A stretch of 64,000 bases of DNA from Microvirga arsenatis. Its GTDB lineage: Bacteria > Pseudomonadota > Alphaproteobacteria > Rhizobiales > Beijerinckiaceae. The notes under the pieces were generated by a model. The model saw nothing but the letters and a program-made list of their open reading frames with translations. It had not been told where the DNA came from and made no database searches. The stretch is taken from the NCBI RefSeq assembly GCF_009910705.1, contig NZ_JAAAXJ010000013.1:22402-86401 (forward strand), written 5' to 3'. Made by a program: the position numbers and the translations under genes. Positions 34,543-43,057 of the stretch are shown one piece after another (the stretch's first letter is position 1; each line of letters opens with the position of its first letter).

Positions 34543-36024
34543 ATGATCAACGTTCTCTCCCGGAACCACGCCGATAAGGAGGCCAAGCTTGCTGCTCTCG
34601 ACCGGTCGCAGGCCATCATCGAGTTCGACCTCGACGGCGTCATCCTCGATGCCAACCGCAACTTCCTCGACACGGTGGGCTACACGCTGGAGGAGATCCG
34701 CGGAAAGCATCACAGCCTCTTCGTCGATCCCGCCTTCCGCGACAGCGCGGAATATGCCGCGTTCTGGAAGAGCCTGAAGCAGGGCGAGTACCAGGCGGCG
34801 CGCTACAAGCGCTTCGGCAAGGGCAACCGGGAAATCTGGATCGAGGCGAGCTACAATCCGCTCCTGGGGCGGGACGGCAAGCCCTTCAGGATCGTGAAGT
34901 TCGCCACCGACATCACCCGCCAGATGCAGGAGCAGGCGGAGCTGAAGGGCCAGGTGGAGGCGATCCGCAAGTCGCAGGCCGTGATCGCCTTCGACCTCGA
35001 CGGCACCATCCTCGACGCCAACGCCAATTTCCTCGCCGCCGTGGGCTATTCCCTCGACGAGATCCGGGGCCGGCATCACAGCATGTTCGTGGAGCCTGCC
35101 CTGCGGGACAGTGCCGAGTATCGCGAGTTCTGGCGCAGGCTGAAGGCGGGCGAGTATCAGGCGGGCCAGTACAAGCGCGTGGGCAAGGGCGGGCGGGAGA
35201 TCTGGATCGAGGCCAGCTACAACCCGATCCTCGATGCCAGCGGGCGCCCCTACAAGGTCGTCAAGTTCGCCGCCGACGTGACCCAGCAGGCGAACCTGCT
35301 GCTCCACCTGCGCCAGATCATCGACCGGAACTTCAGGGAGATCGACACCGCCCTCGGCGATTCCGACCACGAGGCGCAGGAGGCCAGTGCGGCCGTCACC
35401 AGCACCTCCAGCAACGTGCAGATGATGGCCTCCGCCGCCGAGGAACTGGCGGCCTCCGTGGCCGAGATCTCGCAGAGCATGACGAATTCCCGCACGGCGA
35501 CGGAAATCGCCTTCACCGAGGCGAAGGGCGCGGGCGCGTTCACCGACAAGCTCTCGGCCGCCGCCACCGCCATGGGCGGCATCGTCGGCCTGATCCAGAA
35601 CATCGCCGGCCAGATCAACCTGCTCGCGCTCAACGCCACCATCGAGGCCGCCCGCGCCGGCGACGCGGGACGGGGCTTCGCGGTCGTCGCCACGGAGGTC
35701 AAGAACCTGGCCTCCCAGGCGGCCCGCGCCACGGAGCAGATCACGACCGAGATCGATGCGGTTCAGACCATCTCGAACGGCGTCGTCGAGGCTCTGGCGA
35801 AGATTCAGGGATCGGTGGAAGCCATGCGCGATCACGTGATCAGCGTCGCCACCGCCGTGGAGCAGCAGAGCGCCGTGACGCAGGAGATGTCGTCCAACAT
35901 GCAGGGCGCGGCCCATTCCGTGGCGCGCATCTCCACCAATATCGGCGCGATCTCCTCGGCGGTCGGCCGCGTGTCTCAGGCGGTGAGCACCACGAAGGAA
36001 GCCGCGATCGTCCTCGCCCGGTGA
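34543..36024 (+). CDS. Soluble PAS-PAS methyl-accepting chemotaxis protein (BdlA/Aer-like)
   Basis: 493 aa without membrane span. Two tandem PAS domains (about 18-125 and 140-247) are highly similar to each other (e.g. [21 protein letters not shown] versus [21 protein letters not shown]), a recent internal duplication. Each has IWIEASYNP and KF(A)xD(I/V)T. The signalling domain follows with [25 protein letters not shown]. Such cytoplasmic PAS receptors sense redox or oxygen through FAD or haem, or intracellular metabolites. The upstream FNR/FixK box supports an oxygen link. Ribosome site GGAG lies 8 bases before ATG. Confidence 0.9.
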   Translation: MINVLSRNHADKEAKLAALDRSQAIIEFDLDGVILDANRNFLDTVGYTLEEIRGKHHSLFVDPAFRDSAEYAAFWKSLKQGEYQAARYKRFGKGNREIWIEASYNPLLGRDGKPFRIVKFATDITRQMQEQAELKGQVEAIRKSQAVIAFDLDGTILDANANFLAAVGYSLDEIRGRHHSMFVEPALRDSAEYREFWRRLKAGEYQAGQYKRVGKGGREIWIEASYNPILDASGRPYKVVKFAADVTQQANLLLHLRQIIDRNFREIDTALGDSDHEAQEASAAVTSTSSNVQMMASAAEELAASVAEISQSMTNSRTATEIAFTEAKGAGAFTDKLSAAATAMGGIVGLIQNIAGQINLLALNATIEAARAGDAGRGFAVVATEVKNLASQAARATEQITTEIDAVQTISNGVVEALAKIQGSVEAMRDHVISVATAVEQQSAVTQEMSSNMQGAAHSVARISTNIGAISSAVGRVSQAVSTTKEAAIVLAR

Positions 36025-36435
36025 ACGACGGGGCGCCGGTGTCGCGCATGAAAAAGCCCAGGCTCCGGGGCGAACGGGCGGGATGCCTTCGCATCTCCGC
36101 CGCGCCGGCTACGGGCCTGGGCTGATAGGGTCCAGACGGGCACCTGCATCGTCAGGCAGGCGCAGGAGAGGACCGGGCCGGATTACATCCGTCCTGGCGC
36201 GATCCCGACGAGGGCGGCGGTGACGCCCGCCGCTCCCGAAGTCCACATACGATGTCCGCTGGGTCAGCCTGATATGGGGATCGAAACGCCATCCGCAAGG
36301 GGTGCGGAAACGCACGCCCCGAAGCGCCGCTCGCTTGACGCCGACCCCGAGCAGGCGGAGTCTTTTACGCAGCGGCACGCCTATCGTCCGGCCGCCTGTT
36401 TGCGTTCGCCCTGTCACCCTCATCGGGAGGTCGCG
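36025..36435. other. Intergenic region between PAS-PAS receptor and cupin gene
   Basis: About 410 bp with no convincing gene; the frames open here are Arg/Pro-rich noise. It contains the branched hairpin at 36051-36123. The remaining 300 bp show no repeats or recognisable promoter on the plus strand apart from the GGGAGG ribosome site of the cupin gene. Confidence 0.5.
36051..36123 (-). terminator. Branched hairpin with a minus-strand T-run
   Basis: AGCCCAGGC (36055-36063) pairs with GCCTGGGCT (36115-36123). Inside, GGCGG-GATGC-CTTC-GCATC-T-CCGCC (36077-36101) forms a second perfect arm. Five A on the plus strand (36051-36055) become TTTTT after the stem on the minus strand, so the polarity of a terminator is leftward, although no leftward gene lies to its right. 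It may be bidirectional for the receptor gene or end an unannotated leftward small RNA. Confidence 0.5.
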
Positions 36436-36912
36436 ATGCACGCTTTCACGCTTCCAGCCACCCTCTGCGCCACAGCCCTTCTGCTTGCCCCCGGCCCCGC
36501 CGCCGCCCAGCAGCACCAGCACGTCATGGTCAATCAAGGCGAGGTCGCCTGGAAGGACGGCCCTCCGTCCCTGCCCAAGGGGGCGCAGATGTCCGTCCTC
36601 TACGGCGATCCGACGAAGGACGGGGTGTTCGTGATGCGGCTGAAGTTCCCGGCGAACTACCGGATCCCGGCCCATACCCATCCGGTCGACGAGGTGGTCA
36701 CCGTGGTCAGCGGCGCCTTCGCCATCGGCATGGGATCGACCTTCGACCCGGCGAAGATGAAGACCATCGACGCCGGCGGCGTCATCGCCATGGCACCGGG
36801 AACGCAGCACTACGTGCAGACCGAGCGGGAGACGGTGGTGCAGCTCAGCACCCGCGGCCCCTGGTCGATCAACTACCTGAACCCGGCGGACGATCCGCGC
36901 AAGTCGCAATAG
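36436..36912 (+). CDS. Exported cupin-domain protein
   Basis: 158 aa. Signal peptide about 1-25 (ends AAAQQ). Single cupin barrel: the first motif includes IPAHTHPVDEVVTVVSG (HxH and Glu metal ligands), the second motif the APGTQHYVQ segment with the last His. It is a likely metal-dependent periplasmic protein of unknown substrate. The upstream open frame is discarded because the signal peptide starts at ATG 36436 behind GGGAGG. Confidence 0.85.
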   Translation: MHAFTLPATLCATALLLAPGPAAAQQHQHVMVNQGEVAWKDGPPSLPKGAQMSVLYGDPTKDGVFVMRLKFPANYRIPAHTHPVDEVVTVVSGAFAIGMGSTFDPAKMKTIDAGGVIAMAPGTQHYVQTERETVVQLSTRGPWSINYLNPADDPRKSQ

Positions 36913-37054
36913 GCCGGCGGCAATTATCGGGAATTTAACCAAACCGTCGTTCAATCGACGGCAGTGAGAGTGCTGCTGTCGCACGGCATCCTCGGGCTCC
37001 GCCGCGGGCCCCCGGCACGTCGTGCGAAGCGCGGGTTGTTGCGTAGAGTTCCCC

Positions 37055-38146
37055 ATGGCGTACGAGCCTTATCCGTCCTACCGTCGCGCCCGGCCCGCCA
37101 AGCGGCGCAGCCTGCTTCCGACGGCCCTGCTCGTGGCGCTCTCGCTCAGCCCTGCGGCCCTCTTCGTCGATTTCGAGCATCGCAAGGATGCGCCGTCCGA
37201 GGCGTCCGCCGCCAGCGTCGCGGCAGGCCCGGCGCCTGCACCCGAGGCTCCCAAACTTGCCGTAGCCCCCGACCGGGCCCTCATCGATCCGAAGCCTGCG
37301 CTGAATCCGGGCGCCCTCGCCTGGAACGCCCCGCTCCAGCCGGGCTTCCGCTCATCCGTCGCGCCTGAGGCGCCCGTCGCCGCTCAGGAGCCCGCGCCCG
37401 GGCCGGCACCGAGCTTGGCGATGGCCGAGGCCGCCCCGCCGGTGCCTGTCATCGTGCCCCTGCCGGTGCCGCGGCCAGCGGATCTGCAGGCTCCGAAACC
37501 GCCCGCCCCGACCCAGGCAGCGAGCGCGGCCGCAACGCCTCGCGCTCCGGCGGCACCCGCTGCCGCGCCGGAGGACAACCGCTCCTTCTTCGAAAAGCTC
37601 TTCGGCATTCGCCCCGCGGCTCCGCCGGAGGCGACCCTCAGCTATGCCGCGCTCGACCGGGGCACGGGCAGCATCGCGCCGACCGCCCGCTTCGGCCCCA
37701 TGCCCGAGGCAGCGGGCGCCGGAACCGCCGTCTACGACATCGTTGCGCAGACGCTCACCCTGCCGAACGGCGAAAGGCTCGAGGCGCATTCCGGGCTCGG
37801 CCCGATGATGGACGACCCGCGCTACGTGAACGTGCGGATGAAGGGCGCAACCCCGCCGGGGACCTACATCGTCACCGAGCGGGAGGCGCTCTTCCACGGC
37901 GTCCGGGCGCTGCGCCTCACGCCGGTGGGCGGCAGCGCGGCCATCTACGGCCGCGACGGCATCCTGGCCCATCCCTATCTGCTCGGACCGCGGGGGGATT
38001 CGAACGGCTGCGTGTCGCTGAAGAACTACGACAGGCTCCTCCAGGCCTATCTCCGGGGCGAGGTGAAGCGCCTCGTCGTCACGGCCGGCCGCGGGCAGGA
38101 TCTCGTGCCCCGCCTCGCCAGCCGGCGCGCCGTCAAGAACTCGTGA
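37055..38146 (+). CDS. DUF2778 (Tlde1-like L,D-transpeptidase-fold) envelope protein
   Basis: 363 aa. A basic N-terminus and one membrane span (about 20-40), a long Ala/Pro-rich linker (about 45-190), and a C-terminal catalytic-looking domain (about 215-350) with TLTLPNGERLEAHSG, GPMMDDPRYVN and the DSNGCVSLKNY motif. That Cys resembles the nucleophile of YkuD-like enzymes. DUF2778 includes T6SS peptidoglycan effectors (Tlde1), but an anchored form with a proline linker outside a T6SS locus suggests a housekeeping cell-wall enzyme in this group. Start set at MAYEPYPSYRRARP. Confidence 0.8.
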   Translation: MAYEPYPSYRRARPAKRRSLLPTALLVALSLSPAALFVDFEHRKDAPSEASAASVAAGPAPAPEAPKLAVAPDRALIDPKPALNPGALAWNAPLQPGFRSSVAPEAPVAAQEPAPGPAPSLAMAEAAPPVPVIVPLPVPRPADLQAPKPPAPTQAASAAATPRAPAAPAAAPEDNRSFFEKLFGIRPAAPPEATLSYAALDRGTGSIAPTARFGPMPEAAGAGTAVYDIVAQTLTLPNGERLEAHSGLGPMMDDPRYVNVRMKGATPPGTYIVTEREALFHGVRALRLTPVGGSAAIYGRDGILAHPYLLGPRGDSNGCVSLKNYDRLLQAYLRGEVKRLVVTAGRGQDLVPRLASRRAVKNS

Positions 38147-38235
38147 GGAGCCCCCTTTCGGGTGATCCGAAACCCCTGGCTTTAGGCTGCCGAGCGCCTA
38201 CTTCATGATCGACCCCGGAGCGCAGGAGGAGCGGC

Positions 38236-39351
38236 ATGAGGAAGGCAGCAGGATGCGGGACGAAGCAGGCCAGGCGGCCGTTCCTGTGCGCCGGCCTGAC
38301 CGCTGCGCTTCTTCTCGCCCCGTTCGCCGCTCGGGCCCAGGGTGTGGGATATCTCGTGCCGGCGCCAGCCCGGGACAACGTGCAGGCCAAGCCCAAATAC
38401 GACTGCGACACTCCGGACGCGCCCGTCGTCACCCTCGATACGCAGAGCAAGTACAAGCAGGACGACGCACAGAAGGCCGCTCTCGATGAGGAGGCGGAAG
38501 AAGCCTATACCGAGGCGGTTGAGCCCCTGCGCATCTATGGGCGCAACCTCGTGAAGATCACGAACGCCTATGTGAAATCGGGCCCGAAGAACACGGCCGC
38601 AGCCGCCTGCGCGCTCACCTGGCTCGACGCCTGGGCCTCGGCCAAGGCCATGACCGATCTGCGCTCGAAGCAGGCCCATTTCAACCTGGGCCAGGCGCTC
38701 GGCGGCTTCGCGCTGGCCTACCTGCAGATCCGCCATGCTCCGGGTCTCCCCGAGGAGCAGAAGAAGCGGGTGGAGGGATGGCTCAGGACGCTCGGGCAAC
38801 AGGTCGTCGCTTCCATGAGCGACAACAAGAACGTCTCGGGCCGCAACAATCACCGCTACTGGGCAGGGCTTGCCGCCGCGGCCGCAGGCGTCGCCACCGG
38901 CGACAAGCGGTTGACGGAGTGGGGCATCGACAGCGCCCGCATCGGGCTGTCGCAGGTCACGCCCGAGGGCACCCTGCCTCTCGAGATCAAGCGCGGCAAG
39001 CGGGCCCGGGACTATCACATCTACGCCGCCGAGCCCCTCGTCGCCACCGCCGAACTGGCCCGCAGCCAGGGCGTCAATCTCTATGCCGAGCACGGAGGGG
39101 CGCTCGATCGGCTCGTGAAGCGGGTGATCGGCTCCCTCGACGATCCCTCGTTCTTCGAGAAGGCCACGGGAGCGAAGCAGGAGCCCTATCCCAACGACGG
39201 CACCGTGCCGCCCTCGCGCATCGCTTGGCTCGAAATCTACCAGAGCCGCCATCCCTCCCCTGAGGTCGAGGCGGCGCTCGCCTCCAAGCGCCCCGTCTCC
39301 TCGAGCGCCATCGGCGGGAACATGACGCTCCTGTTCCAGGGCGGGGAGTGA
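38236..39351 (+). CDS. Alginate-lyase-like (PL5, AlgL) exported protein
   Basis: 371 aa. Signal peptide about 1-35 (ends FAARAQG). Helical toroid features of PL5: WLDAWASAKAMTDL, KQAHFNLGQALGGFALAYLQIR, the signature NNHRYWAGLAAAAAGVAT with the catalytic Asn-His, and TLPLEIKRGKRARDYHIYAAEPLV. AlgL cleaves polymannuronate in the periplasm by beta-elimination. No alginate biosynthesis genes (alg8/alg44/algE) are in the window, so it may act on another uronate polymer. Strong ribosome site GGAGGAG. Confidence 0.85.
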   Translation: MRKAAGCGTKQARRPFLCAGLTAALLLAPFAARAQGVGYLVPAPARDNVQAKPKYDCDTPDAPVVTLDTQSKYKQDDAQKAALDEEAEEAYTEAVEPLRIYGRNLVKITNAYVKSGPKNTAAAACALTWLDAWASAKAMTDLRSKQAHFNLGQALGGFALAYLQIRHAPGLPEEQKKRVEGWLRTLGQQVVASMSDNKNVSGRNNHRYWAGLAAAAAGVATGDKRLTEWGIDSARIGLSQVTPEGTLPLEIKRGKRARDYHIYAAEPLVATAELARSQGVNLYAEHGGALDRLVKRVIGSLDDPSFFEKATGAKQEPYPNDGTVPPSRIAWLEIYQSRHPSPEVEAALASKRPVSSSAIGGNMTLLFQGGE

Positions 39352-39359
39352 TCGAGCTC

Positions 39360-39755
39360 TCAGGGCCGCTTGGCCTTCACGACCGCCTCGGCCTGAAGCT
39401 CCTGAAGAACCTCCGCATTCGGGCAGTACTCGCTGTAGTAAGCCGATGCCGTTCCCCGTTCGAGGTCTTCGCGGCAGCGGGCGCCGGCCTCGCATCCCGA
39501 GCAGGTCAGGCTCATGTCGCGCATGAGCGCGGCGTGGATCTGCCGGACCTGGTCGGGCTTCAGGGTCAGCGCCTCCATCAGGCGCGGCAGCTCCGCGGCG
39601 GCATTGGGGCCGCGGGCCGCCAGCACCGGCAGGATCTGCACGGGAACGCCGACGTCGCGGGCCAGCGCCTCTCTCTGCTCCCGATCGAGGGAGTCGAACT
39701 CGCGGGCCTGAGCCCAGCTTTCCTGCCAGTGTCGGAGCGTCTCTCCCAAACGCAT
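39360..39755 (-). CDS. DUF6455 family protein
   Basis: 131 aa. Helical protein with a cysteine cluster (CSGCEAGARC) and a late YYSEYCPN, the hallmarks of DUF6455, where C-x2-C...C and PxYCPN residues might bind a metal or haem. No signal peptide. ATG 39755 has GGAGG at the right distance; the ATG 12 bp upstream forms part of that ribosome site. A much longer open frame to the right of the start is antisense to the RTX gene and was dismissed. Function unknown. Confidence 0.75.
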   Translation of the reverse strand: MRLGETLRHWQESWAQAREFDSLDREQREALARDVGVPVQILPVLAARGPNAAAELPRLMEALTLKPDQVRQIHAALMRDMSLTCSGCEAGARCREDLERGTASAYYSEYCPNAEVLQELQAEAVVKAKRP

Positions 39756-39879
39756 GGTCGCCTCCATGATGTCACGCCAGAATAGGCCCTGACGCGACCC
39801 GCGCTTTGATCCAGCGCAAACCGGGCCGATCCCTTCGGCGGACGGCGATGCGGCCAAGGCCCGGCGGGGCAGGATGGCC

Positions 39880-39908
39880 TTGAGGTAGATGTTACTATAG
39901 AACATAAT
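39880..39908 (+). promoter_or_regulatory. Predicted promoter of the RTX gene
   Basis: TTGAGG (39880-39885), 17-bp spacer, CATAAT (39903-39908), 45 bp before the RTX ATG. The small palindrome CGCTC-GAC-GGAGCG follows the -10. Confidence 0.55.
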
Positions 39909-39953
39909 CGCTCGACGGAGCGACCACCCATTCAGACAGGCACCGGCCCGACC

Positions 39954-41423
39954 ATGAACCCCGCATTGTACGCTGCAACCGGCACCGGGAACGACGACAT
40001 CAGCAGGACCGCCCCGCAGCTGGCCGGCGCCACTCTCGACGGCGGCGGCGGGACCGACACCCTGCGCCTGACGGGCGGTGGCTTCTTCTACCTGACACCC
40101 TTGCCCAACGGCGGAGACGGGGGCGCCGCCGCGGCCCAATTCACCGGCTTCGAGATCCTTCTGGGCGGGAACGATGTCAGTGACCGCTTCTATCTCGCCG
40201 GGTCCCAGCTCGCGGGTCTGCAGCGGATCGACGGCGGCGTGGGGGACCCGAACTACCTGCTCCTCAGTGGCACCCAGATCGACGCCAGCGGAATCGTCAT
40301 CGAGAACTTCGCCGAGATCGAGCTCTCCTCCAACGGCGTGACGTTCACCGCCGACAATCTTGCCGTCGCGCAAAAGGTCACCGCGCGCCTCGTGAAGAAC
40401 GATCATCTGGTGGTTGCCGGCGTGGATCTCTCGCCGGACGAGTTGCGATTGCTGCATCGGAACGGGTTCGACCGCGTCACCTACGGCAACGGCCAGGTCA
40501 GCATCGACCAGGCGCCGACCATTGCCGGCATTCCCGCCGGGCCGCGGGAGATCCGCAACGGGCAGCCGGTGGCCCTCGATCCGTCCGGAGCGATCCAGCT
40601 GTCCGACGATTTCGGATCGGTCCGGGAGGTTCGGCTCGAGAGCAGCGGCACATCCCCGCCGGGCACGTTCGAGTTCGTCCAGACGGCGAGGGTCAGCATC
40701 TCCGGGGGCTATCTCTCGGCCATCATGGTCGATGGGGAATATATCGGGCAGGCGGAGTTCAGGGGAGCTGGGCTCATCCTTCGCTTCGACGGCACGGGGG
40801 CGCCGGATGCGATGCAGGCCGTCCTCCAGGCAGTCATCTACAAGCCCGCCGGCACGGGCTCGCCCACCAGTCTCGATCGCATCACGATCACGGCCACGGA
40901 TGAAGGCGAGAGGTCGACGAGCCGGAACATCGACTTCTATCGCGTGTACGATTCTGGCGGCGTCGGGACGGTCGGAGGGCCGGTGGCCGACACCCTGATC
41001 GGCAGCTCCGGCCGCGACACGCTGCAAGGCGGCGACGGCGACGACCGCCTCTACGGCAAGGGCGATCGCGACGTGCTTGTGGGCGGAACCGGCAAGGACA
41101 CGTTCGTCTTCGACACCAAGCCGGGCAAGAGCAACGTGGATGCCATCGCCGATTTCGTCCGCAAGGAGGACGCCATCTGGCTGGACAACAAGGTGTTCGC
41201 GAAGCTGGGCAAGAAGGGCTCGGAGGCGAACCCGGCCCTGCTCAAGAAATCGTACTTCGCCTCCGAGAAGGCCAAGGACAAGGACGACTACATCATCTAC
41301 AGCAAGAAGAAGGGCGTGCTCTCCTACGACGCCGACGGCTCGGGATCCAAGTACAAAGCCGTCGAGTTCGCCACCGTGAAGAAGGGCCTCGCCCTCGCCT
41401 ATGGCGATTTCTTCGTGATCTGA
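39954..41423 (+). CDS. RTX calcium-binding protein, probable type I secretion substrate
   Basis: 489 aa without signal peptide. The N-terminal half has beta-rich repeats (ATGTGNDDIS, LLGGNDVSDRFYLAGSQ) and a central cadherin-like module (about 185-335). Near 345-385 stands a short RTX roll: GSSGRDTLQGGDGDDRLYGKGDRDVLVGGTGKD split over two lines of GGxGxD units. The C-terminus AYGDFFVI resembles the DFFVV end of the M10 protease at 1583, so both may use one exporter. No enzymatic motif recognised; possibly adhesin or S-layer-like. Confidence 0.75.
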   Translation: MNPALYAATGTGNDDISRTAPQLAGATLDGGGGTDTLRLTGGGFFYLTPLPNGGDGGAAAAQFTGFEILLGGNDVSDRFYLAGSQLAGLQRIDGGVGDPNYLLLSGTQIDASGIVIENFAEIELSSNGVTFTADNLAVAQKVTARLVKNDHLVVAGVDLSPDELRLLHRNGFDRVTYGNGQVSIDQAPTIAGIPAGPREIRNGQPVALDPSGAIQLSDDFGSVREVRLESSGTSPPGTFEFVQTARVSISGGYLSAIMVDGEYIGQAEFRGAGLILRFDGTGAPDAMQAVLQAVIYKPAGTGSPTSLDRITITATDEGERSTSRNIDFYRVYDSGGVGTVGGPVADTLIGSSGRDTLQGGDGDDRLYGKGDRDVLVGGTGKDTFVFDTKPGKSNVDAIADFVRKEDAIWLDNKVFAKLGKKGSEANPALLKKSYFASEKAKDKDDYIIYSKKKGVLSYDADGSGSKYKAVEFATVKKGLALAYGDFFVI

Positions 41424-41504
41424 GGATCTGTGCGGCAGTTCGACGGAGGCACCGACAGGCACGTCACGCGTTGAGGCAATGGTTCGAAACGGCGCGGGAC
41501 GGCG

Positions 41505-42983
41505 ATGACGGGAGAACGGGGCGGCCATTTGCGGAACGGAACCCTTTTGGAGCCGCCGGACGGGGCACCCTTCCCCTTTCAGGTGCGTCTTGGTTCCGGC
41601 GGCTCGCCCTTGGCATTCGCCATAGCCGGCCCCGATCCTGCGACGGCTGCCCTGACAGCCCGCGATTACGAACTCTCCGGACGGGAGCAGAACGATTATC
41701 TTGCCCTGTTCGAGGCCATTGCCCGCGACTTCGGAACCCGCCTGCCCCGCAACCGGCACGAGGCGGAAACACCGTCCTTTACGGCGCCCTATCGCGTCCT
41801 GCTGGACAGGAACGTCGCGCCCGAGATCTGGTACGGCTACGGCGACCCCGCGGTCACCCTCGTGCCCGGCGAGCGCACGGGCCATGGGGATTGGTATTAT
41901 CTGTTCGCCACCTCCAACGATGCGCCGAACTCGTTTCCGATCCTGAAATCCCGAACCTTGGATTCGTGGGAACTCGCAGGCTTCGTCTTTCCCGAGGGCT
42001 CCAAGCCGTCCTGGGCTGCGGACGGCTTGAACGTCAGCGATTACTGGGCGCCCGAGATGCACATGACGCCCGAGGAGTTCCTCGTCTACTTCACGGCGCG
42101 GGAGAAGAAGGACGGCTCGCTCGCCATCGGCCTTGCACGATCGCGAAGCCCCGAGGGACCATTCGAAAGCGACGACACCCCCCTCGTCCGCGGCGGCGTG
42201 ATCGATCCTCACCTCCTCGTCGATCGCAACGGCCGCACGTTCCTGTTCTGGAAAGAGGATTCCAACGATGTCTGGCCGGCCCTGCTGAGCGCGTTCCTCT
42301 ACGCGCGTCCCGACAGGGTCGACGCGCTCTTCGCCTCGCCGGAGGATCGGCGCACAGCGTCGCTGGCGCTCACGCTCTGGCCCTGGGTGATGACGCTGGA
42401 GCCCATGGAGCGCTTCCTGGTGCAGCAGGTGCTGATCGAAGCCGTGGTGGCCGATTTCGCGGGCTTTCGGCAGCGCCTTCAGGCCCTGCTCGACGGCTCA
42501 TCGGGTGAGGATGGGCAAACCGTCCGGCATATCCTCTCGGCCCTGCGCACCCCGGTCTATGCCCAGGAATTCGACCCAAGGACACGAAGGCTTCTCGGCG
42601 AGCGCAGGATCGTCCTGGAGAACGACCAGGCGTGGGAAGCGCACCTGATCGAGGGGATCTGGGTGCTGGAGCATGCCGGTCGCTTCTACATGTTCTACTC
42701 GGGCAACGATTTCTCGACCCCGGAATACGGGACGGGCGCCGCAGTGGCGGATTCCCCTCTCGGCCCCTACCGGAAGATGCGGCAGCCGCTCCTGCGCTCC
42801 TCCGCCGAATGGCTCGGCCCCGGCCACCCCTCCGTCGCGCCGGGCCCGGATGGCGAGCCGTGGCTTTTCCTGCATGCCTTCTTCCCGGGAGAAGCGGGAT
42901 ACAAGAAGTTCCGCGCCCTCCTCGCGGTGCCCCTCGCCTTCGGTACGCAGGGCGTGAGCGTTCGGACAGGCCCGGGTGGCTGA
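41505..42983 (+). CDS. GH43-like five-bladed beta-propeller protein
   Basis: 492 aa, no signal peptide. Motifs compatible with clan GH-F glycosidases: an early Asp in YGYGDPAVTL, the base-like Asp in GVIDPHLLVDRNGR and an acidic HLIEGIWVLEHAGRFYMFYSG (candidate general acid Glu), with WYYLFATSND, DYWAPEMHM and LGPGHPSVAPGPDG typical of propeller blades. A helical insert (about 265-345) is unusual. Substrate unknown, activity unproven. The gene is 81 bp after the RTX gene. Family assignment is by motif only. Confidence 0.6.
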   Translation: MTGERGGHLRNGTLLEPPDGAPFPFQVRLGSGGSPLAFAIAGPDPATAALTARDYELSGREQNDYLALFEAIARDFGTRLPRNRHEAETPSFTAPYRVLLDRNVAPEIWYGYGDPAVTLVPGERTGHGDWYYLFATSNDAPNSFPILKSRTLDSWELAGFVFPEGSKPSWAADGLNVSDYWAPEMHMTPEEFLVYFTAREKKDGSLAIGLARSRSPEGPFESDDTPLVRGGVIDPHLLVDRNGRTFLFWKEDSNDVWPALLSAFLYARPDRVDALFASPEDRRTASLALTLWPWVMTLEPMERFLVQQVLIEAVVADFAGFRQRLQALLDGSSGEDGQTVRHILSALRTPVYAQEFDPRTRRLLGERRIVLENDQAWEAHLIEGIWVLEHAGRFYMFYSGNDFSTPEYGTGAAVADSPLGPYRKMRQPLLRSSAEWLGPGHPSVAPGPDGEPWLFLHAFFPGEAGYKKFRALLAVPLAFGTQGVSVRTGPGG

Positions 42984-43057
42984 CCCTCCCGTTGCGGCGA
43001 GCCCGTCCTTCCTGCATATCCTCGGATCCGCAGCGCAGCGGGAGAGAGGTCCGAGGG

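Noticed and set aside
37055..38146. T6SS effector (Tlde1) interpretation of the DUF2778 protein
   Set aside because: It has its own membrane anchor and proline linker and no immunity gene or T6SS genes nearby, so a housekeeping envelope role is more likely.
39360..42212. 950-codon minus-strand frame extending the DUF6455 gene upstream
   Set aside because: Only the last 131 codons match a family and have a ribosome site; the rest is antisense to the RTX and GH43-like genes.
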